From Nitrospirae bacterium UBA4572 (lineage in GTDB: Bacteria > Nitrospirota > Leptospirillia > Leptospirillales > Leptospirillaceae), in the NCBI GenBank assembly GCA_002387725.1, contig DGKK01000052.1, positions 22,320 through 64,529 on the forward strand: a stretch of 42,210 nt of DNA, in the 5' to 3' direction. This document shows positions 9,038-15,583 of this stretch, in pieces. The position numbers were made by a program, and so were the translations under genes. The stretch's first letter is position 1. Each line of letters begins with the position of its first letter. Under the pieces are notes generated by a model. It did not search any database and had not been told where the DNA came from. It saw only the letters and a program-made list of their open reading frames with translations.

Positions 9038-9095
9038 AAAAAAAAGGCCCGGACAAATCGCTTTGTCCGGGCCCTGTCGTGATTGTCGGGCCCAG
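9038..9095 (-). terminator. glnA-nifA intergenic terminator with competing antiterminator-like hairpin
   Basis: On the minus strand a perfect 12-bp stem (9062-9073 with 9046-9057, 4-nt loop) is followed by eight T (9045 to 9038): a textbook intrinsic terminator after glnA. Just upstream, bases 9088-9095 (CTGGGCCC, minus strand) can pair with 9067-9074 (GGGCCCGG), giving an 8-bp stem with one G-T pair that takes up most of the terminator's 5' arm, so the two folds exclude each other. nifA starts only 10 nt past the T-run, so no separate promoter fits between. The terminator is certain as a structure; the switch is inference. Confidence 0.85.
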
Positions 9096-9155
9096 GGCTG
9101 ACTCTCCCCGCGGCACCGTTGCCGAAAAGATACTCCCGAAAAAACTCCCTGACCT

Positions 9156-10565
9156 CTAGATGTCGAAATACAGGAAGAACTCGTGGGGATGGGGACGAAG
9201 ACGAATGGCGTCCACTTCCTTCTTGGTCTTTTCATGGATCCAGGTCTCGATGAGCTCTTTGGTGAAGACTCCGCCCTTGAGAAGGAAGTCATGATCCTTC
9301 TCGAGAGCTGCCAGGGCCTGGTCAAGGCTTCCGGGCATCTGACGGATCTTCTTCTTCTCCCGGTCGGTCAGCTCGTAAAGATCCTTGTCGAGAGGAGCCG
9401 GCGGCTCAAGCTTGCGCTCAACCCCGTCAAGTCCCGCCATCAGAAGGGCCGCGAAGACGATATAGGGGTTGCTCGAGGGATCGGGAGTCCGGAACTCGAT
9501 GCGCTTGGACTTCTCGCTCTTCGAATACATGGGGATGCGCACGCAGGCCGACCGGTTCCGCTTCGAGTACATGAGGTTGATGGGAGCTTCATAGCCGGGG
9601 ACGAGGCGACGATAGGAGTTCGTCGTGGGGGCGATGAAGGCCAGCAGGGCCGGCGCATGGTGAATGAGTCCACCGATGTAGTGTCGGGCCATCTCGGAGA
9701 TATCTCCGTATCCGCCCTTTTGGTAGAAAAGATTCTTGCCGGCCTTCCAGAGGCTCTGGTGGACGTGCATTCCGGACCCATTGTCCTGGAAAAGGGGTTT
9801 GGGCATGAAGGTCGCGGTCTTTCCGTACTTGACCGCGGTATTTTTCACCACGTACTTGTACTTCATGACATTGTCGGCCATTTTGGTCAGGGTATCGAAC
9901 CGCATGTCGATCTCGCACTGTCCGGCGGTGGCGACCTCATGGTGATGAACCTCGCAGCGGATGCCGATCTGCTCCATGGTCAGGACCATTTCGCTTCGGA
10001 GATCCTGCAGGGTGTCGGTGGGAGGAACAGGGAAGTAGCCTTCCTTGTGGCGAACCTTGTATCCGAGATTGGGATCTTCTTCCCGGCCGGTGTTCCAGGC
10101 ACCCTCGATGGAGTCCACGGAATAGTGGGAGAAGTTCGAGCCCGTGCCGTAGCGCACGTCGTCGAAGACGAAGAATTCGCATTCGGGGCCCCAGTAGGAA
10201 ATATCGGCCACCTTCTTCACGTAGCTTTCGGCCTTCTGGGCAATATGGCGAGGATCCTTGGCATAGGACTCCCCGGTGATGGGGTCCTTGATGTTGCAGA
10301 TCAGGGAGAGTGTGGGAACCTGGGTGAACGGATCGAGAAAGGCCGTCTTCGGGTCCGGAACCAGAAGCATGTCTGACTCGTTGATGCTCTGGAAGCCGCG
10401 AATGCTGGACCCGTCGAATCCCAGCCCTTCCTCGAAGGTCTCTTCGGTGAGCTGGTGGGGGGTGATGGAAAAATGCTGCCAGGTGCCAAACAGGTCGGTA
10501 AACTTCACGTCGATGATCTGAACGTTGTTTTTCTTGGCGTAATCAAGCACTTCTTTCGGGGTCAT
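9156..10565 (-). CDS. glnA: Glutamine synthetase type I
   Basis: ATP-dependent ligation of ammonia to glutamate; the main ammonium-assimilating enzyme, a cytoplasmic dodecamer. Its 469 residues equal the enteric type I length. Visible signatures are FDGSSIRGFQSINESDM (beta-grasp/active-site loop), the ATP/metal motif KPLFQDNGSGMHVHQSLW and NRSACVRIP. The adenylylation-loop Tyr is kept in DKDLYELTDRE, so control by an adenylyltransferase is likely. ATG 10565 has AGGAG nine bases upstream; the frame runs open for another 150 codons upstream, but that stretch is compositionally unlike GlnA and contains a terminator hairpin. The long leader suggests regulation by premature termination; nifA follows downstream. 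Confidence 0.97.
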   Translation of the reverse strand: MTPKEVLDYAKKNNVQIIDVKFTDLFGTWQHFSITPHQLTEETFEEGLGFDGSSIRGFQSINESDMLLVPDPKTAFLDPFTQVPTLSLICNIKDPITGESYAKDPRHIAQKAESYVKKVADISYWGPECEFFVFDDVRYGTGSNFSHYSVDSIEGAWNTGREEDPNLGYKVRHKEGYFPVPPTDTLQDLRSEMVLTMEQIGIRCEVHHHEVATAGQCEIDMRFDTLTKMADNVMKYKYVVKNTAVKYGKTATFMPKPLFQDNGSGMHVHQSLWKAGKNLFYQKGGYGDISEMARHYIGGLIHHAPALLAFIAPTTNSYRRLVPGYEAPINLMYSKRNRSACVRIPMYSKSEKSKRIEFRTPDPSSNPYIVFAALLMAGLDGVERKLEPPAPLDKDLYELTDREKKKIRQMPGSLDQALAALEKDHDFLLKGGVFTKELIETWIHEKTKKEVDAIRLRPHPHEFFLYFDI

Positions 10566-10662
10566 GCGGTCTGGCTCCTGTGTAGGAAGGTCATGAAGGG
10601 TCAACGTTCCGGAAAAGCGGCGGAACTCTCGGTCATCCGAGCACAAAACGGGGGCGAAACAC

Positions 10663-10709
10663 AAAAAAAGGGAGACTCCATGACGATTCATGAAGACTCC
10701 CTTGTCTTC
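10663..10709 (-). terminator. Terminator and alternative hairpin in the glnA leader (candidate attenuator)
   Basis: About 100 bases before the glnA ATG the minus strand has a hairpin with outer stem AAGGGAG/CTCCCTT (10697-10703 with 10668-10674) continuing, after one mismatch, for eight more pairs to a 4-nt loop, then seven T (10669 to 10663). Overlapping it, GAAGAC (10704-10709, minus strand) pairs perfectly with GTCTTC (10692-10697), which traps the terminator's AAGGGA in a loop. A further pair, GGGGCGAA (10707-10714) with TTCGCCCC (10651-10658), can enclose the whole. The rest of the 10566-11051 gap shows only the promoter candidate below and low-complexity in-frame codons. Confidence 0.7.
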
Positions 10710-10880
10710 GCCCCTTATTCTCGCTCCTGATCTTGGCCCCCTGGCTCGACTTGTCTGGAAGCTGGAGATGTCAACGTCCACCAGTCTGGAATTGCTTCCG
10801 AGGGAACCTGACGATCCTCCTCCGGAGCCTGACGACGGCCCGGAAGAGACGGATGCGTTTTCGCGATACCGTATGAAAAA

Positions 10881-10909
10881 AGAGTACACGTTGAGAGAAA
10901 AAAAGGCAA
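10881..10909 (-). promoter_or_regulatory. Candidate glnA promoter
   Basis: On the minus strand TTGCCT (10904-10909) and TACTCT (10881-10886) are spaced by 17 bp, in a T-rich tract. It would give a leader of about 310 nt that includes the terminator at 10663-10709. I looked for a GG-N10-GC sigma-54 element upstream of glnA and found none. Match quality is modest. Confidence 0.4.
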
Positions 10910-10998
10910 GATCCTTTCTCGAAATGGGATACGGAGCCCGGGTTTCAAAGAAATCGGAAAAAAACGCCCAACGGATGACTTCGGACGGAGTGATTCGG

Positions 10999-11004
10999 TA
11001 TGAT
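10999..11004 (+). promoter_or_regulatory. Candidate -10 box for the flavoprotein disulfide reductase gene
   Basis: TATGAT at 10999-11004 lies 47 bp before the GTG start of the next plus-strand gene. No convincing -35 hexamer is at the right distance. Weak. Confidence 0.25.
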
Positions 11005-11051
11005 CGGAAAGGAGCGTCACCGGATTCAGTCACCCCTCATCGGAGGTCTCC

Positions 11052-12437
11052 GTGAGCAAAAGAAAAGTCCTTGTCATCGGTGCCGGATCGGCCGGCCGCT
11101 ATGCCGCACGTCAGGCGGCAAGGCTCGGCGCCGAGGTCACACTGGCCTCTCCCCCCCCCTTCGGGGGCCTCTGCATTCTCTCCGGCTGCATGCCATCCAA
11201 GGCCCTGCTCAGGTCAGCCCATGTATACCACTTCATCCGCACCGGGCTTTCCGATCTTGGCCTCTCTCTCGACACCTCCACACTTCGGGCCGACATTTCC
11301 GCCATGGTGTCCATGAAGGACGCCATGATCGAAGAGATGGCCGAATCCGCCCACCTGAGCGTGACAAACAATCCCGACATCCGCTTTCTGCCTGTCGAAG
11401 CCCGCTTCCTCTCTGAAAATTCGGCAAAAGTCGGGGATGAAACATTATTTTTTGACCGGGCCGTCGTTGCCACGGGCTCTATTCCCCGAATCCCCCCGAT
11501 CCCTGGGCTCTCCCGGGAATGGCTCTGGACATCCGACGATGTTCTTCAGTGTCGATCACTGCCCCGCTCGGTCGTCGTCATGGGGGCCGGACCGATCGGA
11601 CTCGAACTGGGTCAGTATCTGGCGATGCTGGGAGTGGACGTCGAGGTTGTGGAAATTCTCCATCCCTGGAGTCGCTCCCTCGATCCCCGCCTTGCCGACG
11701 GATATCTTGAAGCGATCAGAAAGAGTGGCCTCCCCATTCATTTGGGAATGACCGTCCAAAGGTTTGAAACAATTCAGGGGAGGGCCCTCCTGCACGCCAG
11801 CACCCGAGAGGGGGCTTCCCGCCAGTTCGACGCTGACCGGGTCCTCTTTGCCACAGGCCGCCAGGCCGCCATCCAAGGACTCGACCTCGACGCCGCCAAG
11901 GTCCGCCTCACCCATGCGGGAGCCGTCTCCGTCGACCCCTACCTCCGCACCTCGAATCCCCGGATTTTCGCGGCAGGAGACGTGACAGGCCAGCTCCCGG
12001 TCCTTAACCTGGCCACCTACCATGGAGAGATGGCCGGGACCAATGCCGTTCTCGACAAGCCCCTGCTGGTGGAGGAGCGAGCCGTCCCCGTGTCGATCTT
12101 CACCGAACCTGAGTTTGCCCGGGTCGGGCTGACCGAATCCGAGGCCAGGGAAAGGGCTATTCCCGTCCTGACAGGCTATCTCCCCTTCTCGGAGCTCGGC
12201 CGGGCCATTGTCAACAGACAGACGGACGGAGCCCTGAAGATCACTGCCTCGGCGGCGACCCGGGAAATCCTGGGCGCCGAGATGTTCGGCGCCGGAGCCG
12301 CCGACCTCATTCACCTCATGGGTGTGGCGATTTCTCTCCGGGCCACCATCGACAGCTACCAGAGGATCCTCCACATTCACCCGACCATGGCCGAGATCGT
12401 CCGCTATGTCATCGACGAGATGACCGGAGCCCTCTGA
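11052..12437 (+). CDS. Class I pyridine nucleotide-disulfide oxidoreductase, dihydrolipoyl dehydrogenase-like
   Basis: A flavoprotein disulfide reductase of the Lpd/mercuric reductase/glutathione reductase family, 461 residues. The N-terminal FAD fold has GAGSAGRYAA; the redox-active disulfide is Cys41/Cys46 in GGLCILSGCMPSK; the NAD(P) fold has GAGPIGLELGQ near 180; FAADGDVTG-like AAGDVTG occurs near 310; the C-terminal catalytic pair is His443/Glu448 in HIHPTMAE. GTG 11052 follows CGGAGG at 11041-11046. No lipoyl enzyme (E1/E2, glycine cleavage) gene is adjacent, so the natural substrate is open: dihydrolipoamide, glutathione-like or soluble transhydrogenase roles all fit the family. It is a cytoplasmic enzyme by sequence. 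Confidence 0.82.
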   Translation: MSKRKVLVIGAGSAGRYAARQAARLGAEVTLASPPPFGGLCILSGCMPSKALLRSAHVYHFIRTGLSDLGLSLDTSTLRADISAMVSMKDAMIEEMAESAHLSVTNNPDIRFLPVEARFLSENSAKVGDETLFFDRAVVATGSIPRIPPIPGLSREWLWTSDDVLQCRSLPRSVVVMGAGPIGLELGQYLAMLGVDVEVVEILHPWSRSLDPRLADGYLEAIRKSGLPIHLGMTVQRFETIQGRALLHASTREGASRQFDADRVLFATGRQAAIQGLDLDAAKVRLTHAGAVSVDPYLRTSNPRIFAAGDVTGQLPVLNLATYHGEMAGTNAVLDKPLLVEERAVPVSIFTEPEFARVGLTESEARERAIPVLTGYLPFSELGRAIVNRQTDGALKITASAATREILGAEMFGAGAADLIHLMGVAISLRATIDSYQRILHIHPTMAEIVRYVIDEMTGAL

Positions 12438-12453
12438 AGGGCCAGGAGCCCTT
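12437..12453 (+). terminator. Short hairpin after the flavoprotein gene
   Basis: AAGGGC (12437-12442) and GCCCTT (12448-12453) form a 6-bp stem with a 5-nt loop overlapping the last base of the stop codon; only a loose T/C-rich tail follows. A weak terminator at best. Confidence 0.3.
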
Positions 12454-12493
12454 CTCGCATTCCTTCGTCTTCTGCCACACGGACCTCTCCCTA

Positions 12494-12536
12494 TGGTAGG
12501 ATGTCGGACAAGGTCCCGACTGGCACAGCTCTGTGC
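12494..12536 (+). promoter_or_regulatory. Candidate promoter and operator of the diguanylate cyclase gene
   Basis: TGG-TAGGAT at 12494-12502 resembles an extended -10 element. Just downstream, GCACAG (12523-12528) and CTGTGC (12531-12536) form a perfect 6+6 dyad with a 2-bp centre, in the expected untranslated leader and 37 bp before the ATG: a plausible repressor site or a small mRNA hairpin. Confidence 0.35.
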
Positions 12537-12573
12537 ATAACCGCGCCGTGGCACTTTGACAAGAAAAGGCCCC

Positions 12574-13938
12574 ATGACCTCTTTCTCCCTCCCGACGACC
12601 GTCTGCCGACTTCTTCTCGTCCGTCCACGACATCTCTCTCCGTCGCGATGGGATCTTGTTGTCCAGACCCTGATGCAGCTGTCGGATCCGGGAGTGGTCC
12701 TTGCTGCCGTTGTCGATCCCCATCCCTCCCCCAACCTTCAGATTGTGGCCTCCATGGACGGACTTCCCATCGTCGTCCAAGCCAATGATCTGCCGGCGGG
12801 AACCTTCACCCATGTCGTCCTGCCCGACGATGCCCCCGACATCCTCTCGCCCGATGGAACGCCCTGGCCCCGCATCGCCTTTTCCGTGGTGGCGCTTTTG
12901 GCCGAACAGGTGGCCGCCCGCAACGGTCTCATGGCCATCTTCAACCGCTACCGCTCCTTTGCCCAAAGCCTCACACACCTGATTCCCCTCGACACGACCT
13001 TTTCGTACGAATCCTTCATCTGTCAGTCTCTGCGGCATCTCCTTTCGGCCAATGCCACGGCCTACTGCGAAGCCAGTCTGAAGGAGCGATCGGTCGCCAT
13101 CCTTTCAAGCGACCCGGAGAGCCTCTTTGCGCTCGAGGCCTCCTTTCCCCTGACAGAGTCCATCCGGGAAATTCTCCTTCTCCGGGACCGCTACTTCGAC
13201 GATCTTGATCCCGACAAGACGGGAATCCTTCACCTTCCCCACACCGGATCCCGAAGAGTCGTCGTTTTCAAGCTCCAGCAGGACACTAGCGCCACGATTC
13301 CCTTTCTCCTGATCTTTCCTCCCCCCTTTCCCGAGGAAAACCCCCTTCCCGAGTCGGAGTTCCAGAACGCGCTCGAACTGTCGGCCCCGGTCCTCGAGAC
13401 GAGCCATGCCCTATTTGCTCACCGGAGCCTCCTCAAACGCAAATCCGAGCACGACCCTCTCACAAAGATCCTTAACCGCGAGTCGCTTGATCTCTTCATC
13501 CACAAAGCCTGGAAGGAGGCCCTTTTCAGAAAGACTTCCCTGACACTTCTCATGATCGACATCGACCACTTCAAGCAGGTGAACGACACACTGGGGCACC
13601 AGATCGGGGATGAGGTCATTGTCTCTGTAACGGAAAAGATCGCGGGAACGCTCCGTGCCAGAGATGGCTTCGGAAGGTATGGGGGAGAGGAGTTTGTTGT
13701 CGTCCTCCCGGAGATCGACAAGGAAACGGGGCTCAGGATTGCAGAACGCATCTTGGGAGCTGTCCGGTCCCTGGCCCACCCCCAGGCCCGAAACATCACC
13801 GTGAGCATTGGAGTTGCAAGCTACCCGGCGGACGTCTCCCGGGAGGAGGAGCTAATGGCGCTGGCCGACCGGATGCTTTATGAAGCGAAGCGGGCCGGTC
13901 GAAACCGAGCCGCCTCCGTCCCTTCGCCCAAGCCCTAG
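12574..13938 (+). CDS. GGDEF-domain diguanylate cyclase
   Basis: Predicted to make cyclic di-GMP from two GTP. In 454 residues, the C-terminal third (from about 285) is a complete GGDEF domain: DPLTKILNRESL, MIDIDHFKQVNDTLGH, the active-site loop RYGGEEF (370-374) and SIGVASYPAD. The RxxD inhibitory site is intact (RARD, 361-364, five residues before GGEEF), so product inhibition is likely. The first ~280 residues match no domain I can name; they hold no clear membrane helix, so the enzyme looks cytoplasmic with an unknown sensory part. ATG 12574 is taken as start (AAAAGG before it); TTG 12556 would add six residues. It overlaps the convergent transglycosylase gene by 4 bp. Confidence 0.88.
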   Translation: MTSFSLPTTVCRLLLVRPRHLSPSRWDLVVQTLMQLSDPGVVLAAVVDPHPSPNLQIVASMDGLPIVVQANDLPAGTFTHVVLPDDAPDILSPDGTPWPRIAFSVVALLAEQVAARNGLMAIFNRYRSFAQSLTHLIPLDTTFSYESFICQSLRHLLSANATAYCEASLKERSVAILSSDPESLFALEASFPLTESIREILLLRDRYFDDLDPDKTGILHLPHTGSRRVVVFKLQQDTSATIPFLLIFPPPFPEENPLPESEFQNALELSAPVLETSHALFAHRSLLKRKSEHDPLTKILNRESLDLFIHKAWKEALFRKTSLTLLMIDIDHFKQVNDTLGHQIGDEVIVSVTEKIAGTLRARDGFGRYGGEEFVVVLPEIDKETGLRIAERILGAVRSLAHPQARNITVSIGVASYPADVSREEELMALADRMLYEAKRAGRNRAASVPSPKP

Positions 13939-14516
13939 CGGCAGAGGACTCCCTGCCGCTTGAGCGCACCAAGGAATTCCATCCCCTTGGCCAGAACACT
14001 CTCCACATATTGCCTGTGAGCGCCTCCCACCCGACCGGAAAACCGGCCCAGCATCCCTACGGGATCTCCTCCGGCGAGCCGGAGATCGTGGATCAGAATC
14101 AATGACGCCGCCCGAACATTGACATCGATTCCCAGGAGATCGCTCCGACGGATCGCCCTGAGCCCCTGGGGAGACCGCTTGGCCAGGCGTGAACGCCAGA
14201 AACGGTAGTGCACCTGCAAAAGCCCGTAGTCCCCCGACGCAAGGTTCACCGCACCGGGGTTGAAGGAGGATTCCTGCTGAGCGACTGCCACCAAAAGGTA
14301 GAGCGGGAGATGGGTTCTCCGGGAGGCGGCCATCAAGGCCCCGGCGATCCGGAAGGAGACGGGAAGGGGTTGGGCGGGACGGCTGTGCGAGGCAATATAC
14401 CGGGCTACCGAGGAGAGTGAGCAGGAGTCGGCCCCGGCCTTTTTCGAAAGCGGAAAAACGAAGAGAAGGAGCACGAGGAGAAAAAAGGCACAAAAAAAGA
14501 GGGTCTGCCGTGCCAC
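13935..14516 (-). CDS. Lytic transglycosylase (SLT domain), secreted or membrane-anchored
   Basis: Predicted to cleave peptidoglycan glycan strands. From GTG 14516 it has 193 residues: a short n-region (MARQ), a strongly hydrophobic stretch (FFCAFFLLVLLLFVFPL) and then an SLT core with the catalytic Glu82 in AQQESSF and the GLLQVH motif after ASGDYG. GTG 14516 has GGGAGG just upstream; an ATG at 14579 lacks a ribosome site and would overlap the upstream erpA-type gene by 25 bp. Oddly, the start region is the intrinsic terminator of that upstream gene. The 3' end overlaps the convergent GGDEF gene by 4 bp. Family is clear, the start is not. Confidence 0.75.
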   Translation of the reverse strand: MARQTLFFCAFFLLVLLLFVFPLSKKAGADSCSLSSVARYIASHSRPAQPLPVSFRIAGALMAASRRTHLPLYLLVAVAQQESSFNPGAVNLASGDYGLLQVHYRFWRSRLAKRSPQGLRAIRRSDLLGIDVNVRAASLILIHDLRLAGGDPVGMLGRFSGRVGGAHRQYVESVLAKGMEFLGALKRQGVLCR

Positions 14517-14524
14517 AGACCCTC
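14491..14524 (-). terminator. Intrinsic terminator of the erpA-type gene
   Basis: On the minus strand GAGGGTCTG (14516-14524) pairs perfectly with CAGACCCTC (14499-14507), 9 bp with an 8-nt loop, followed by seven T (14498 to 14492). It lies 30 bp after the Fe-S carrier stop and inside the 5' end of the transglycosylase reading frame. Confidence 0.85.
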
Positions 14525-14554
14525 CCTGACCTTCCGGAAGCTGTCCCGGAAGTT

Positions 14555-14878
14555 TCAGACTGAAAAGGAGCTTCCGCATCCGCAGGAGCTCTTGGCGTTC
14601 GGGTTCTTGATGGCAAATCCCGAACCATAAAGATTCTCGACATAGTCGACGGTCGCCCCGGAGAGAAGGGGGTAGCTCTGGGAGTCGATAAAGAGCTTCA
14701 CGCCAGACTCCTCAATCACCTGATCCATATCCCCGGGAGCCTCCTCGAAGGACATGCCATACTGAAATCCATGACAGCCCCCTCCGGAGACATAGACCCG
14801 AAGTCCATAGCCTTCCTTGTTTTCCGTCTTGAGATATTCGTTGACCTTTTCAACTGCCTTTTCGCTCATTGTAATCAT
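14555..14878 (-). CDS. erpA: A-type iron-sulfur carrier protein (ErpA/IscA/HesB family)
   Basis: Carries and inserts [4Fe-4S] or [2Fe-2S] clusters into apoproteins in the cytoplasm. 107 residues, the usual length. The three conserved cysteines are all there: Cys35 in GGGCHGFQY and Cys99/Cys101 in SSCGCGSS. ATG 14878 is chosen for its AGGAG eight bases upstream; the frame stays open to 14998 but has no signal there. The zinc-ribbon gene ends 141 bp upstream on the same strand; the gap has no clear promoter, so transcription from the sigma-54 element at 15281-15296 is plausible. A strong terminator follows. ErpA versus IscA/nif-type carrier cannot be separated by motif. Confidence 0.88.
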   Translation of the reverse strand: MITMSEKAVEKVNEYLKTENKEGYGLRVYVSGGGCHGFQYGMSFEEAPGDMDQVIEESGVKLFIDSQSYPLLSGATVDYVENLYGSGFAIKNPNAKSSCGCGSSFSV

Positions 14879-15019
14879 TGTCTGACTCCTGTCTTTTCCA
14901 GTGAAAGTTCCATATTGTATGATGGGCGGAGAGCAGATCTCCCCGATGAGAGCTTCCGGTCCGGGAGAACTTCCCGCAACGACTCCCGGAACCGGCAAGA
15001 ACCGGCGTATGGGCCGGAT

Positions 15020-15217
15020 TCAATGATAGGCCATGATCTTCCGATTGCGGCTCACGATTGGAGTAGGCCTGTGGCTCCGGTTCGAAAGGATAACCGAGTC
15101 CACAATCTCTCCACACAGGAGACACCGCCACCCACGAAAGTTCAGCGAACCCGAATCATCCTTGAGATCGCTGAATTCCTCTTCCACCATCTTTCCATGA
15201 CATCGTTGACAGTCCAT
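15020..15217 (-). CDS. Small zinc-ribbon protein
   Basis: 65 residues with a CxxC-(25 residues)-CxxC pattern: Cys3/Cys6 (CQRC) and Cys32/Cys35 (CLLC), a likely structural zinc knuckle. The linker is acidic (VEEEFSDLKDDSG) and the C-terminal tail basic. Similar small proteins of unknown role are familiar in Nitrospirota and Desulfobacterota genomes; that is recollection, not a search. ATG 15217 has an excellent AGGAGG upstream. A near-consensus sigma-54 promoter (15281-15296) starts transcription about 54 nt before it, and the erpA-type gene follows, so it may belong to a regulated Fe-S or metal response. Function unknown. Confidence 0.8.
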   Translation of the reverse strand: MDCQRCHGKMVEEEFSDLKDDSGSLNFRGWRCLLCGEIVDSVILSNRSHRPTPIVSRNRKIMAYH

Positions 15218-15280
15218 TGCACTCCTCCTTCGTGGAACGGGGAGCCATTCAGGAACCTTTCCCCGTTGCCACAATAGAGA

Positions 15281-15296
15281 TGCAATTCAGATGCCA
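15281..15296 (-). promoter_or_regulatory. Sigma-54 promoter upstream of the zinc-ribbon gene
   Basis: The minus strand reads TGGCATCTGAATTGCA, with GG and GC exactly ten bases apart and both half-sites matching TGGCAc and TTGCa of the -24/-12 consensus. The predicted start is near 15271, 54 nt before the ATG at 15217. It lies in a 224-bp noncoding gap (15218-15441) together with paired upstream repeats. Confidence 0.65.
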
Positions 15297-15401
15297 AAAA
15301 AGAGAGATTGGAGAAAAAAACTAAATCCTCGAAGACTTAAGAGGTCATCCCTCTCATATCCACTTCCAAGAACTTCCGGCACTCATTCGAAATCCGTTTC
15401 C

Positions 15402-15442
15402 ATTTGAAACACATCTGAAAAACTTTTTTGAATTTGAAACAC
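15402..15442 (-). repeat. Paired direct repeats, candidate enhancer sites for a sigma-54 activator
   Basis: ATTTGAAACAC occurs at 15402-15412 and again at 15432-15442, a 30-bp pitch (three helical turns). The first copy sits in a dyad, GTTTC-CATTT-GAAAC (15396-15410). The copies are about 130 and 160 bp upstream of the predicted sigma-54 start, the usual place for activator sites. They do not match the NifA pattern TGT-N10-ACA. Confidence 0.5.
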
Positions 15443-15558
15443 TACCCCCCCGTCAGAAATCGGGAGAGCTGGGGGCCAAAAAAGTAAATCCCGAAGACGA
15501 CCAGGGCCGGAATGGCCACCGTTAACGTAAAGAGAACGATCGTCAGGGCCTTTTTCAT
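15442..15558 (-). CDS. 38-residue single-span membrane peptide downstream of greA
   Basis: ATG 15558 to TAG at 15442-15444 encodes 38 residues: MKKA, then one hydrophobic helix (LTIVLFTLTVAIPALVVFGI) and a short tail YFFGPQLSRFLTGG. AGGGGA lies about six bases upstream of the ATG. The two lysines followed by a hydrophobic span look like an N-in membrane anchor or a small respiratory-type subunit. It begins 25 bp after the greA stop on the same strand, so it is probably the last cistron of that unit. I do not recognise the family. The short length is the main doubt; composition, ribosome site and position argue that it is real. Confidence 0.6.
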   Translation of the reverse strand: MKKALTIVLFTLTVAIPALVVFGIYFFGPQLSRFLTGG

Positions 15559-15583
15559 GAGAGTTCCCCTTTCCGGGAGAGAA

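Noticed and set aside
10566..10660. Cyanobacterial-type glutamine riboswitch in the glnA leader
   Set aside because: A short stretch (CGTTGACCC...) loosely resembles the motif, but the conserved core and pairing are not there.
10566..11033. In-frame N-terminal extension of glnA by about 156 codons
   Set aside because: Standard GlnA starts at MTPKEVLDY with a good ribosome site; the extension is Ser/Gly/Arg-rich, spans a terminator hairpin and the promoter candidate.
12520..12538. Sigma-54-like TGGCAC...TGC upstream of the GGDEF gene
   Set aside because: GG and GC are 11 bases apart instead of 10, and the similarity is explained by the GCACAG/CTGTGC dyad.
15396..15442. NifA binding sites (TGT-N10-ACA) upstream of the zinc-ribbon gene
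   Set aside because: The repeats are TTTGAAAC-type; neither copy has TGT and ACA at the right spacing.
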